Assembly: GCA_036337715.1 (NCBI GenBank)
Contig: JAYZDS010000004.1
Location: 178,741-242,740, forward strand
Reading direction: 5' to 3'
Origin: JAURNZ01 sp036337715
GTDB taxonomy: Bacteria > Pseudomonadota > Gammaproteobacteria > Comchoanobacterales > Comchoanobacteraceae
Length of the DNA: 64,000 nt
The notes below the pieces were generated by a model, which was given only the letters and a program-made list of their open reading frames with translations, searched no databases and had not been told where the DNA came from. This document shows, in pieces, positions 17,020 to 25,606 of the stretch. Both the position numbers and the translations under genes were made by a program. The stretch's first letter is position 1; each line of letters starts with the position of its first letter.

Positions 17020-18282
17020 ATGCCAAAAAAGCATCAAGCCTCTATTGCCATCATCATTCTTATCGTAGCATCATTACTTTATGTCTATGAATTCTATTTA
17101 AGAGTCATCCCCAGTGTCATCACTCAAGAGTTAATGAGAGACCTTAATATTAATGCACATCAATTGGGTGTCATTTCATCACTTTTCTACGTTTCTTATA
17201 CACTAATGCAAATACCTGCGGGCTTACTGGTTGATCGTTTTGGACCGAGGAGATTATTGACTATTGCAACCATAATATGTGCTTTTTCGACCATATTATC
17301 AGGCAGTGCTGATAATCAATTGATGGCTGGTTTAAGTCGGTTTTTAATTGGGTTTGGTTCATCATTTGCATATGCTTGTCCACTTCTGGTTGCTAAATTT
17401 TGGTTTCCTTCCAGTCGATTTGCCATGATCGGTGGCTGCATCCAAGCCCTTGGGGCATTGGGTGCCATTATAGGCAATGAACCCGTAGCCTATTTAACGC
17501 AGAGCATAGGATGGCGACAAACCTGCTATCAATCAGGTTTATTTGGGCTTATGTTGGCATTAATCATTTGGTTGGTTGTCCGTGATAAACCTACCCAACC
17601 ACAAAGGCATCATCATGCCATGCAGCAAATGAATGAAATCAATAGGCTAAAAGTCGTCGTTAAAAATCACCAAACATGGTTTATTGCTATCATGGGATTT
17701 TGTTACTGGGCACCTATGACAGTATTTGCTGAACTTTGGGGACGTTCATTCATCACACAAACTTACGGTATCTCAATAACAAATGCTAGCTTAATGATGA
17801 GTTGGGTCTGGGTTGGTGTTGCATTAGGGGGACCTGTTTTTGGATGGCTATCCAATCGAATATGCTCTAGAAAAAAACCCATTTATATTAGTTATACTTT
17901 AATGCTCGTAATTACTTATTTACTCGTCTATGTGCCCATTAATAATGGTTTCATTATCGATATTTATTTATTTTTCTTTGGCTTTGCCTCAGCAGCTCAG
18001 TGTGTGACATTTGGTCTGGTTAGTGATAATAACCCACGTAATGTCATTGGTACTGCCATCGGCCTCAACAACATGGCCGTCATCGCTGGGGGTATAATTT
18101 TACAGCCACTGGTTAGTTTACTTTTGGACTATGTTTCTACTGCAAATCCAGCTAGTTCACAAACCGTATTTAATTTGGGTGATTTCCAAGCAGCCTTTAT
18201 TTTGATGCCCATATGCACACTAATTGGGTTAGTAACATGTATATTGTTTGTTAAAGAAACAAACGCAAAAAGTTTATACTAA
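17020..18282 (+). CDS. MFS transporter, second of a tandem pair
   Basis: 420 residues, paralogue of the gene just upstream: YEFYLRVIPSVITQELMRDL, GVISSLFYVSYTLMQIPAG and DRFGPRRLL align position by position with it, as do GFCYWAPMTVFAELWG and ASAAQCVTFGL in the second half. It lacks the roughly 15-residue N-terminal extension of the first copy. Pht-like major facilitator; substrate unknown. The gene ends convergently with recN, overlapping it by 9 bases. Confidence 0.85.
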   Translation: MPKKHQASIAIIILIVASLLYVYEFYLRVIPSVITQELMRDLNINAHQLGVISSLFYVSYTLMQIPAGLLVDRFGPRRLLTIATIICAFSTILSGSADNQLMAGLSRFLIGFGSSFAYACPLLVAKFWFPSSRFAMIGGCIQALGALGAIIGNEPVAYLTQSIGWRQTCYQSGLFGLMLALIIWLVVRDKPTQPQRHHHAMQQMNEINRLKVVVKNHQTWFIAIMGFCYWAPMTVFAELWGRSFITQTYGISITNASLMMSWVWVGVALGGPVFGWLSNRICSRKKPIYISYTLMLVITYLLVYVPINNGFIIDIYLFFFGFASAAQCVTFGLVSDNNPRNVIGTAIGLNNMAVIAGGIILQPLVSLLLDYVSTANPASSQTVFNLGDFQAAFILMPICTLIGLVTCILFVKETNAKSLY

Positions 18283-19887
18283 TGCCTCTTTTTCTTGATT
18301 TGCAGAAAAAAGCAGCTCTTTAGCGTGTTCTTTGGCAGCTTGATTAATCTTTTTACCTGCTAAGAGTTCAGCAAGTGCATCAATGCGCTCTTTTGAATTG
18401 AGCCATTTAAATCCTATCCTAGCCTGCTCCTCAACGACATTTTTTGAGATATAGCCATGTTGATCTGCCATCATAGCCATTTGTGGCAAATGTGAAATGG
18501 CAATGATTTGATGCTTTTTTGAACGTTTAAATAACAAGTAGGCCACCTGTTCTGCAACATGACCACTGATACCAACATCTACCTCATCTAAGAGCTGAAT
18601 AGGCTTCATATTAGAAGGACAATGCTCTTGTAGGGCAAGCCCAACTCGCGAAAGCTCACCACCTGACAAAGTTTCTTTGAGTGACTGAGGCATTTGACCT
18701 GGATTGGTACTCATCAAGAATTGGCATTGGTCAGATCCCCTTTTACTGGGATCACCCTGCTTGATATTGATGAAAAATAAAGCGTGCTGCATCCCAAGCG
18801 CTTGTATTGAGACTGTCATATTTTTTGCTAACTCAATGGCAATAGATTGTCTTTGTTTAGTTAACTCATCAGCCAATCCCTGATAATTACGTTCTGCTTT
18901 TTGACACGCATCATGAGCCTGATTTTCATCTAAATTGGATAACGTCTGCATTGTCTCTTCGATTTGTGAAAATACATCATGTAACTCGTATGGCTGACAA
19001 CGGTGCTTCCTAGACAACTCGTGCCATGAATGTAGGGTTTCTTGTAAAGAATCATGTCTACTTTGGTCACCATTTTCCTGTATGAACGCGTCTATTTGCA
19101 TCAGAGTTTTATCCTGGACATCAGCGTATTTCATCAACGCATCACTGATTGGCTCATCTGGATAGACTGTCTTAATTTGAGTAATTTTATTTTCTAAATC
19201 AGCACTACTAAACTCACGATATATGCTTTGTATCATATCTAAGGTTCTTTTTTTTTGTACCTCTATATCAAGCTGTTGATTTAATTCATCATACGTGTAC
19301 ATATTTTGAAAAAAATCTGCCAACTCTTGATAAAAGTGCTCAATAGTAACCTCATCATGACTGCTTTTCAACTGACGAAGCAATGTCAATTGATGTTTAC
19401 ATTTTTGCCAATGCAGATATGCTTCTTCTATTTGTTCTCTTTGAATACGCCCAAAATCATCCAACCAATCTAAATGTAATTCATCATTAAATAAATCGAG
19501 CTGTTGGTGTTGCTGACGATGACAAAAATGTGCTTCCCTAATTCTAATGATGTCAACTAACTTGATTGATTTTCCACCACATTTATAGATTGATTTTCCT
19601 TTTTTGATTGTTCTTTCTAGGATAAAACATTGATCTTCATTAAGAAACATGTCTAGATCCGCTGGCAGTTGTTTACTAGCTTGCAAACAAGCACTGATAA
19701 CAATTGGTTTTGACTCATCTAATGCAACATCACTTGGTGTTCTGGCACCAAATAGTATACCCAAAGCACCTGTTATCATAGACTTACCTGAACCAGTAGG
19801 TCCTGTTAAAACATTAAAACCTAATTGAAAATCAAGTTTCAATGAATCTATCAGAATATAATTATCAATGCTTAACCATTTAAGCAT
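18274..19887 (-). CDS. recN: DNA repair ATPase RecN
   Basis: 537 residues (E. coli 553). SMC-like: N-terminal Walker A GPTGSGKSMITGALGILFGA at about residues 29-48, a long coiled-coil middle (about 150-345), and a C-terminal half with the ABC signature LSGGELSRVGLAL and Walker B IQLLDEVDVGISG, then AISHLPQMA. RecN acts early in recombinational repair of double-strand breaks. The start overlaps the end of nadK by 8 bases, and the nadK-recN / bamE arrangement is the usual gammaproteobacterial one. No LexA box was recognised upstream of the pair. Confidence 0.94.
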   Translation of the reverse strand: MLKWLSIDNYILIDSLKLDFQLGFNVLTGPTGSGKSMITGALGILFGARTPSDVALDESKPIVISACLQASKQLPADLDMFLNEDQCFILERTIKKGKSIYKCGGKSIKLVDIIRIREAHFCHRQQHQQLDLFNDELHLDWLDDFGRIQREQIEEAYLHWQKCKHQLTLLRQLKSSHDEVTIEHFYQELADFFQNMYTYDELNQQLDIEVQKKRTLDMIQSIYREFSSADLENKITQIKTVYPDEPISDALMKYADVQDKTLMQIDAFIQENGDQSRHDSLQETLHSWHELSRKHRCQPYELHDVFSQIEETMQTLSNLDENQAHDACQKAERNYQGLADELTKQRQSIAIELAKNMTVSIQALGMQHALFFINIKQGDPSKRGSDQCQFLMSTNPGQMPQSLKETLSGGELSRVGLALQEHCPSNMKPIQLLDEVDVGISGHVAEQVAYLLFKRSKKHQIIAISHLPQMAMMADQHGYISKNVVEEQARIGFKWLNSKERIDALAELLAGKKINQAAKEHAKELLFSANQEKEALV

Positions 19888-20737
19888 CCAATGTCTTCTC
19901 CCAATGTAGCTTTTGTTTTAAAGTCTCATAAAATGAGTAATTCTTTTGATGAATCAACCTAATGGGCTTTTTAAAAGCAGCAATATTAATAGGTAAACCA
20001 GCATTGATTGCCTCTGAGTCTCTACCATCAGAGGACATAGTCGGTGTAATATGTTTGTTATCAGAAACTTCAATTGAGATTTTTTCATTTTCTGGAATGA
20101 CTATGGGTCTAGAATTTAATTTGTTGGGACAGACTGGTATAAGCAAAAATGACTTTGACTCTGGGTGAATGATGGCACCGCCCGCACTCATTGCATGCGC
20201 AGTGGACCCTGTTGGGGTTGCAATGATCAAACCATCTGCTAAATATTGACACACACATGCATCATTAATATAAAGCGTCATGGACATGATTTTACCAATT
20301 TCTTGACGAGAAATAATCAGTTCATTCATTGCCAGTGTTTGTTCATCTCCGTGCGCTATGCTTAATAAGGTTCTTTTTTCCTCTAAATAATCGCCTTTTA
20401 ACGCAGCATCTATGCTAGCGAAATCGCCTGGGCTATGATCAACTAGAAAGCCAAGTTTTCCGGTATTAATACCTAAAATGGGAATATCTTTGTGAATGAT
20501 TTTATTTGCTGCAGACAGCATTGAGCCATCGCCTCCTACTACAATCAATAAATCAATATTTTTGATCTCAGCATCAGCCATTTTCTGAACTGATTGGATA
20601 TGCATCAATTCAGCTGTATCATGATGAATAAAAACTTCAAATGATTTTGTTTCTAGCCAATCAATCATTGATTTGACAACCGGCACAGATTTTCCTTGAA
20701 TTGAATAAATAAGAATTCGTTTAAATTTATATGACAT
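19880..20737 (-). CDS. nadK: NAD kinase
   Basis: 285 residues, typical length. Contains the NAD kinase signature GGDGSMLSAA at about residues 68-77, followed by LGINTGKLGFLVD, and the later NELIISR and PTGSTAHAMSAGG motifs. It phosphorylates NAD to NADP using ATP. Divergent from bamE (94-base gap) and overlapping recN, as in E. coli and relatives. Confidence 0.95.
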   Translation of the reverse strand: MSYKFKRILIYSIQGKSVPVVKSMIDWLETKSFEVFIHHDTAELMHIQSVQKMADAEIKNIDLLIVVGGDGSMLSAANKIIHKDIPILGINTGKLGFLVDHSPGDFASIDAALKGDYLEEKRTLLSIAHGDEQTLAMNELIISRQEIGKIMSMTLYINDACVCQYLADGLIIATPTGSTAHAMSAGGAIIHPESKSFLLIPVCPNKLNSRPIVIPENEKISIEVSDNKHITPTMSSDGRDSEAINAGLPINIAAFKKPIRLIHQKNYSFYETLKQKLHWEKTLDA

Positions 20738-20831
20738 AGTACACTCACTTTATTGAGTCATTTTAGCTAATCAACCAATAAGTTCAAGAAGATTGTTGTT
20801 CTTATTAACAATGTTCGCTAAAATATGACGT

Positions 20832-21131
20832 ATGAAATCAATTATAACATGTTTTTTACTTACTTTGCTTGCAGGATGTTCAAACTTTCCGTATATGCCT
20901 GATGTTGAACAAGGCACCCCCATAAATACAGCTGAGTTTAAAAAAATTCATACGGGTGATGATGAACAAACCATCATTGCAACTGTCGGACAGCCAAGCT
21001 TTAAACACGTTTTTCACGACAATCAGTGGTATTATATGATAGACAATAAAGCGTATAAGCAACCACTTGTCTATAAACTTGTGTTCCAAGACCACATACT
21101 TAAGACGATCAAGCCTAATCAATCAGTTTGA
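20832..21131 (+). CDS. bamE: BamE (SmpA/OmlA) outer-membrane assembly lipoprotein
   Basis: 99 residues. A lipoprotein signal ends in LLAGC (cysteine at about residue 16). The mature part has the BamE core: VEQGTPI, a helix with EFKKIHTGDDEQTIIATVGQP and the beta strands HDNQWYYMID and KLVFQDHILKTI. BamE is a small lipoprotein of the BAM complex, which inserts outer-membrane proteins such as the porins encoded further right in this window. Convergent with rnfH, overlapping by 9 bases. Confidence 0.9.
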   Translation: MKSIITCFLLTLLAGCSNFPYMPDVEQGTPINTAEFKKIHTGDDEQTIIATVGQPSFKHVFHDNQWYYMIDNKAYKQPLVYKLVFQDHILKTIKPNQSV

Positions 21132-21395
21132 TTTTTTTCTTCTCAGTCTAATCTCGTTGGGTGTTAACTTTAACGGCTGAGTAATCTCTATTCGATCTCC
21201 GGTTGATACCACATCATCAAGTTTGACTTGCTTGCCCCAAATACCAACCTTATAATTTTCTAAGTCAATGGGCCACGGTAATGAATCAATCATTGTTTGT
21301 ACGGTATTTATTTCATCAACTAATGGGATAGCAGCCCAATAATATTGATTTTTTCCATAAAACCAAATGACCTCAACAAATTTTTTATTTTCCAT
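21123..21395 (-). CDS. rnfH: RnfH/RatB family ubiquitin-fold protein
   Basis: 90 residues. KFVEVIWFYGKNQYYWAAIP at the N-terminus, the later TMIDSLPW, and VGIWGKQVKLDDVVSTGDRI followed by ITQPLKLTPNEIRLRRKK match the RnfH family (beta-grasp fold), whose DR.EI.RPL...P...R.R.. ending is distinctive. Function is not firmly known. Overlaps the 3' end of ratA by 11 bases; ratA-rnfH divergent from smpB is a conserved gammaproteobacterial arrangement. Confidence 0.85.
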   Translation of the reverse strand: MENKKFVEVIWFYGKNQYYWAAIPLVDEINTVQTMIDSLPWPIDLENYKVGIWGKQVKLDDVVSTGDRIEITQPLKLTPNEIRLRRKKSN

Positions 21396-21816
21396 AAATC
21401 ACGTTGGCTCTTTTTACAAAAGTATCAACTAACTTATCGATGGTTGAATGAAGAATGGGCTTAATCATCCATCCGGCAGCAGATAACACTATTTCAAACT
21501 CTATATCCATTTCAATACTGGTCTCATCTCCCAAAGGGATGAATGCCCAGTAACCTTTCAATGATTTAAATGGCCCAGACACCAAGCTAAGTTCCACGCG
21601 ACGATTAGGCGTTAATGTATTACGCGTTGTAAATGTTTGTTGCAAAGGCCCTAAACTAAAGGTTAACGAAGCAATCATGTGATCCTCTTGCCTGGAAATA
21701 ACTGAGCTATCAGTACAGTAAGGAACAAATTCTTTATACTTATCAACATCATTAACCAAATCATACATTTGTTTAGGGGTATAAGTTACAGTACTTTGAC
21801 GCTTTACTTTGATCAT
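21385..21816 (-). CDS. ratA: RatA/Coq10-type START-domain protein
   Basis: 143 residues from the ATG at 21816; a longer frame to 21915 would run across the smpB start and is not supported. START/polyketide cyclase-like fold: TYTPKQMYDLVNDVDKYKEF followed by VPYC, then a beta-rich middle and a C-terminal helix FVKRANVIYGK. The family includes mitochondrial Coq10, which binds ubiquinone, and E. coli RatA, described as affecting 70S ribosome association. Divergent from smpB with only 39 bases between starts. Confidence 0.88.
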   Translation of the reverse strand: MIKVKRQSTVTYTPKQMYDLVNDVDKYKEFVPYCTDSSVISRQEDHMIASLTFSLGPLQQTFTTRNTLTPNRRVELSLVSGPFKSLKGYWAFIPLGDETSIEMDIEFEIVLSAAGWMIKPILHSTIDKLVDTFVKRANVIYGK

Positions 21817-21855
21817 TAGTTGACGACCTTTGAATTTATGGTAGATAATACACTC

Positions 21856-22323
21856 ATGGCAAAGTCTAATGATAAAACGATTGCTAGCAATCGTAAAGCA
21901 AAACATGATTTCCACATTGAGGATACCTATGAGGTAGGTTTAGTTCTTAAAGGTTGGGAAGTCAAAAGTGCGCGTGCTAAAACCATTCAACTAAAAGACA
22001 GCCATGTTCACTTTAAGCGTGGAGAGGCTTTTTTAAGTAGCGCACATTTTTCCATTCCAAAAACAACATGTACATATACTAAAGCAGACCCAACAAGATC
22101 TAGAAAAATATTAATGCATCGAAGAGAGTTAGATAAATTAATCGGTCAGGTACAACAAAAAGGTTACACACTGATTCCTCTAGAACTTTATTGGCACAAT
22201 AATAAAGTTAAAATGACACTTGCATTGGGCAAGGGAAAAAAACTTTATGACAAAAGAGCAAGTTTAAAAGAAAAAGAATGGAAACGTAGTCAAGACCGTG
22301 CCTACAAAGAAAATCAAAAATAA
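21856..22323 (+). CDS. smpB: SmpB, tmRNA-binding protein of trans-translation
   Basis: 155 residues from the ATG at 21856 (MAKSNDKTIASNRKA), the family's usual length; an earlier in-frame start would only add a non-conserved extension. Core motifs HDFHIEDTYEVGLVLKGWEV, KSARAK, a basic LGKGKKLYDKRASLKEKEWK and the Lys/Arg-rich tail are typical. SmpB binds tmRNA and brings it to stalled ribosomes. No ssrA gene is seen in the window. Confidence 0.95.
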   Translation: MAKSNDKTIASNRKAKHDFHIEDTYEVGLVLKGWEVKSARAKTIQLKDSHVHFKRGEAFLSSAHFSIPKTTCTYTKADPTRSRKILMHRRELDKLIGQVQQKGYTLIPLELYWHNNKVKMTLALGKGKKLYDKRASLKEKEWKRSQDRAYKENQK

Positions 22324-22381
22324 AAAATGTATAAAATTCATATCATTGTACTCTTAACGTTTTAGATGATCTAAAAACCCT

Positions 22382-22409
22382 TTGATCACTGACGATTAAA
22401 TGCTATTAT
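22382..22409 (+). promoter_or_regulatory. Candidate promoter with extended -10 after smpB
   Basis: TTGATC and TATTAT are separated by 16 bases, and the -10 is preceded by TGC, an extended -10 (TGn). It points into a 60-base non-coding stretch that ends in a strong terminator, so it may drive a small RNA. Confidence 0.4.
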
Positions 22410-22415
22410 CAATGA

Positions 22416-22477
22416 GAATTTATGGCGTAGACCCAATGTCGTGAATCCAAACAAGCCCTTAGTACAAGGGCTTTTTT
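22416..22477 (+). ncRNA. Candidate small RNA between smpB and tadA
   Basis: Inferred transcript from a candidate extended -10 promoter to a Rho-independent terminator, about 60 nucleotides, with no plausible ORF and no match to any RNA family I recognise. It could equally be only the 3' untranslated region and terminator of smpB, since smpB lies 90 bases upstream on the same strand. Confidence 0.3.
22453..22477 (+). terminator. Rho-independent terminator after smpB
   Basis: An 8-bp stem AAGCCCTT / AAGGGCTT with a 5-base loop is followed by a T-run on the plus strand. It ends two bases before the tadA stop codon, so it separates the convergent smpB and tadA units. Confidence 0.85.
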
Positions 22478-22478
22478 G

Positions 22479-22934
22479 TTATCTTTTTTCTTTAAAAAAA
22501 TCTTTTATTAATTTGCCAGCCTCATCTTCCAAAACACCTCCATGAATATCCATAGAATGGTTTAAGTTTGATGCCAGTTGCGCAAATAGTGTAACACTGT
22601 CTTTTTTGGGATCTTTTGCTGCATAAACTAACTTTTTGATACGCGCATGCACCATAGCACCTAAACACATGATACAAGGCTCTAGCGTAACGTACATTGT
22701 GGCATCATTTAAACGATAATTGTTAAGGTATTTACCAGCCTGTCTTAGCGCATTGATTTCAGCATGTGCCGATGGATCAGATAAAGAACGTGGTTGGTTA
22801 AATGCCTCAGCGATAAGCTCGTCTTTATATACAATAACGGCTCCAATAGGTACTTCATTATATTCTTTAGCGATCTTAGCTTGCTGGATGGCCCTAGCCA
22901 TCCAGCTGATATCATTATTCTTTATAAGCATCAA
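22479..22934 (-). CDS. tadA: tRNA-specific adenosine deaminase
   Basis: 151 residues. Zinc-dependent deaminase motifs HAE (residues 57-59) and PCIMC (cysteines 87 and 90), with VPIGAVIVYK before them. TadA converts the wobble adenosine of tRNA-Arg(ACG) to inosine and is essential in most bacteria. The start overlaps the end of ppa by 20 bases, so the two are translationally coupled. Confidence 0.94.
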   Translation of the reverse strand: MMLIKNNDISWMARAIQQAKIAKEYNEVPIGAVIVYKDELIAEAFNQPRSLSDPSAHAEINALRQAGKYLNNYRLNDATMYVTLEPCIMCLGAMVHARIKKLVYAAKDPKKDSVTLFAQLASNLNHSMDIHGGVLEDEAGKLIKDFFKEKR

Positions 22935-23442
22935 TACTAGATTGAATGATGGCTTTGGCTTGATCTATCCCATGCCATTCTTTTACTTTAGCCCACTTAT
23001 TTTTTTCGAGGTCTTTGTAATGAGCAAAGAAATGTCCAATTCGATCTAAAATAATTTGCGGCACGTCGGTTAACGTTTGATAATGTGCATACTCAGGTGC
23101 AATTTTAATATCAGGCACAGCCAATAGCTTATCATCTCCGCCCTTTTCATCTTCCATCGTTAAAACACCTAATGGCCTGCAAGCAACCAAGGCACCTGAT
23201 ATAATTGGGAATGGTGCTAATACACAAACATCAATGGGGTCGCCATCGTCACATAATGTTTTAGGCACATAACCATAATCACATGGATAATGCATCGCCG
23301 TTGTTAAAAAACGATCTACTTCTAATAAACCCGAATCTTTACACACTTCGTATTTAACAGGTGTGCTATTGGCAGGAATTTCAATGATGACGTTGACAAC
23401 GTCCGGTGCATTTTTACCTGCAGAAATGTTCTTCATATTCAC
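22915..23442 (-). CDS. ppa: Soluble inorganic pyrophosphatase, family I
   Basis: 175 residues, like E. coli Ppa. The conserved core CDYGYVPKTLCDDGDPIDVC contains the family signature D.DPiDV whose aspartates bind magnesium; KYE near residue 29 and the C-terminal KDLEKNKWAKVKEW also fit. It hydrolyses pyrophosphate released by biosynthesis. Upstream is a 278-base gap that begins the accessory segment with the parS-like site. Confidence 0.95.
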   Translation of the reverse strand: MNMKNISAGKNAPDVVNVIIEIPANSTPVKYEVCKDSGLLEVDRFLTTAMHYPCDYGYVPKTLCDDGDPIDVCVLAPFPIISGALVACRPLGVLTMEDEKGGDDKLLAVPDIKIAPEYAHYQTLTDVPQIILDRIGHFFAHYKDLEKNKWAKVKEWHGIDQAKAIIQSSIDAYKE

Positions 23443-23521
23443 CTCAAAATAAAGCTTTATCTTATCAAGAAATGTTTTTCTTTACCATATCTAATATTAT
23501 GACAACAAACCTTGCAAAATA

Positions 23522-23537
23522 TGTTCCTCGTGGAACA
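23522..23537. promoter_or_regulatory. parS-like palindrome, candidate ParB binding site
   Basis: TGTTCCTCGTGGAACA differs at a single central base from the parS form known in Pseudomonas (TGTTCCACGTGGAACA). It lies in the gap upstream of the duplicated methyltransferase. Its right arm coincides with the left breakpoint of the tandem duplication. No ParA/ParB gene is in the window, and the central mismatch makes the site imperfectly symmetric. Confidence 0.5.
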
Positions 23538-23720
23538 AAATATCACCATTGATATTTTTATCAAGACATATAAATAGCTAAGGTGATGCTGGTCGATTGG
23601 AACATCATCTATTTTCTTAACATTGTTACAAGTACAAGTATTTTCTATAACAACATATTACGGTGTTTACTTCTTGCAAATTGTCTATTAAATTAAAATA
23701 CAATAATTTGAGGATTTATT

Positions 23721-24485
23721 ATGAACTGCAACTTACCTCCATTCTTTAGCTTTAAAACTGCTAAAGATTTAATTAGATTAGGTAAAAATAATGATGGTGG
23801 ATATTTAGTATCAAAATCGGATGTTGACCAGTCAGACGTACTCATAGGCCTAGGGATCAGTGATGATTGGAGTTTTGAAAATGATTTTTCAAAACTTAAA
23901 AAAATTAAAATTTTCGCATACGATGCAAGCGTAGGGCTCAAGTATTTTTTTAAACGTTTAAGAAACTCATTAATTAATATACTTGTCAAACCTATGAAAA
24001 TTATACATTGGATAAAAGTAATATTGAACTATAAATCATTTTTTTCAGATTCTAATCATCAGCATATCAAACAGTTTGTAGGCTTCAACTCAACGTGTAA
24101 ACACCATTGCTCACTCAAAACAGTTTTTGAAAAAACATCTTCTGAAAATATATTTTTCAAAATAGACATAGAAGGCTCGGAATACAGAATACTTGACACT
24201 CTCATTAAAAACCAGAGTCGCATTAATGGATTAGTCATTGAATTTCATGATTGTGATATACATTTAGATAAAATTGAACAATTTATAGAACTTTTCAAAC
24301 TTAATTTAGTTCATATACATGCTAATAATAACTCTCAAATTCGAGCTGATGATCAATTGCCGCTTGTGCTAGAACTCACATTTAGCAAGCATGCTGAATT
24401 AACTAATACAACACAATTACCACATGACTTAGACATGCCGAACAAAAAAAGGAGACCTGAATTCCAACTTTCATTCAGTGGATAA
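23721..24485 (+). CDS. FkbM-type methyltransferase-like protein, copy 1
   Basis: 254 residues. NNDGGYLVS at about residues 23-31, GLGISDDWSFE at about 43-53, FFKIDIEGSEYRIL at about 145-158 and GLVIEFHDCD later match the FkbM methyltransferase family, in which the D.EG.E motif closes the SAM-binding fold. FkbM-like enzymes O-methylate sugars or small molecules; the substrate here is unknown. A GAGGA Shine-Dalgarno sequence precedes the ATG. Roughly four fifths identical to the copy at 24819 by my own residue count, with most changes at residues 60-140. Confidence 0.75.
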   Translation: MNCNLPPFFSFKTAKDLIRLGKNNDGGYLVSKSDVDQSDVLIGLGISDDWSFENDFSKLKKIKIFAYDASVGLKYFFKRLRNSLINILVKPMKIIHWIKVILNYKSFFSDSNHQHIKQFVGFNSTCKHHCSLKTVFEKTSSENIFFKIDIEGSEYRILDTLIKNQSRINGLVIEFHDCDIHLDKIEQFIELFKLNLVHIHANNNSQIRADDQLPLVLELTFSKHAELTNTTQLPHDLDMPNKKRRPEFQLSFSG

Positions 24486-24508
24486 AATGATTAGCTAAAA
24501 AATTTCCG

Positions 24509-24623
24509 TTAACCTTCCTCTTGGAACCATCCTGGGAATGGATCGGATATATCTTGATATTTGTTGGGGCTTTGGGCAAAGTCTTTTATTATACATTGAT
24601 CTAACTCACTACGAATATGCTTT
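24509..24623 (-). pseudogene. Duplicated 3' fragment of the COG0523 GTPase gene
   Basis: The last 38 codons or so of the gene at 25607-26824 are repeated here in the same frame up to the stop (KHIRSELDQC, then DFAQSPNKYQDISDPFPGWF), with one substitution. Upstream the frame changes abruptly to non-coding DNA, so it is a by-product of the tandem duplication. The rest of the 333-base gap 24486-24818 is the copied upstream region of the second methyltransferase gene. Confidence 0.9.
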
Positions 24624-24818
24624 GAATAAAATATCATCATTGATATTTTAACTAGCCATATAAATAGCTAAGGTGATGCACGTCGATTTGAACATCGCCT
24701 ATTTTCTTAACAATGTTACAAATACAACTGTTTTTCTAATAAGTAGAATCATATATTTAGTTGTTTACATTTTTTAAATAGTCTATTAGATTAAGGTATA
24801 ATAATTTAAGGATTTATT

Positions 24819-25583
24819 ATGAAGTGTAACCTACCTCCATTCCTCAACTTTAAAACGGCCAAAGATTTAATAAGATTAGGTAGGAAATGTGATGGTGGGT
24901 ATTTGGTATCAAAAGCAGATATAGAGCAGTCAGACGTACTTATTGGCTTGGGAATGAGTGATGATTGGAGTTTTGAAAATGATTTTTCAAAACTTAAAAA
25001 AGTCGAAATTTTCGTATATGATGCAAGCGTAGGGTTCAAGTATTTTTCCAGGCGTCTAAGAAAATCATTAATCAAAATACTTAATAGACCTAGCGAATTT
25101 ATTCATTGGGCAAAAATCCTATTTAACTATAAATCATTTTTTTCCGAATCTAATCATCAACATATTCAACAATTTGTTGGCTTTAACTCATCCTGTGAAC
25201 AATATTGTTCTCTCGAAACAGTAATAGAAAGAACATCTTCTAAAAATATATTTTTTAAAATAGACATAGAAAGTTCTGAATACAGAATGCTTGACACTCT
25301 CATTAAAAACCAGAGTCGCATTAATGGATTAGTCATTGAGTTTCATGATTGTGATATACATTTAGATAAAATCAAACAATTTATAGAACTTTTTAAACTT
25401 AATTTAGTTCATATACATGCCAATAACTACTCTCAAATTCGAACCGATGATCGATTGCCGCTTGTGCTAGAACTCACATTCAGTAAGCATGCGAAATTAA
25501 CTAATACAACACAATTACCGCATGACTTAGATATGCCGAACAATAAAAAATCACCTGAGTTCCAACTTTCATTCAGTGGATAA
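24819..25583 (+). CDS. FkbM-type methyltransferase-like protein, copy 2
   Basis: 254 residues, same plan as copy 1: CDGGYLVSK, GLGMSDDWSFE, FFKIDIESSEYRML and GLVIEFHDCD. The glycine of the D.EG.E motif (residue 152) is replaced by serine here, which may alter SAM binding or mark relaxed constraint. An AAGGA Shine-Dalgarno sequence precedes the ATG. The reading frame is intact. It ends convergently 23 bases before the stop of the GTPase gene. Confidence 0.75.
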   Translation: MKCNLPPFLNFKTAKDLIRLGRKCDGGYLVSKADIEQSDVLIGLGMSDDWSFENDFSKLKKVEIFVYDASVGFKYFSRRLRKSLIKILNRPSEFIHWAKILFNYKSFFSESNHQHIQQFVGFNSSCEQYCSLETVIERTSSKNIFFKIDIESSEYRMLDTLIKNQSRINGLVIEFHDCDIHLDKIKQFIELFKLNLVHIHANNYSQIRTDDRLPLVLELTFSKHAKLTNTTQLPHDLDMPNNKKSPEFQLSFSG

Positions 25584-25606
25584 AATGATTAGCTAAAAAA
25601 TTTCCG

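Noticed and set aside
22412..22444. Ten-codon frame MRIYGVDPMS resembling the start of RuvC
   Set aside because: Too short to support homology, no ribosome-binding site, and nothing RuvC-like follows; chance is more likely.
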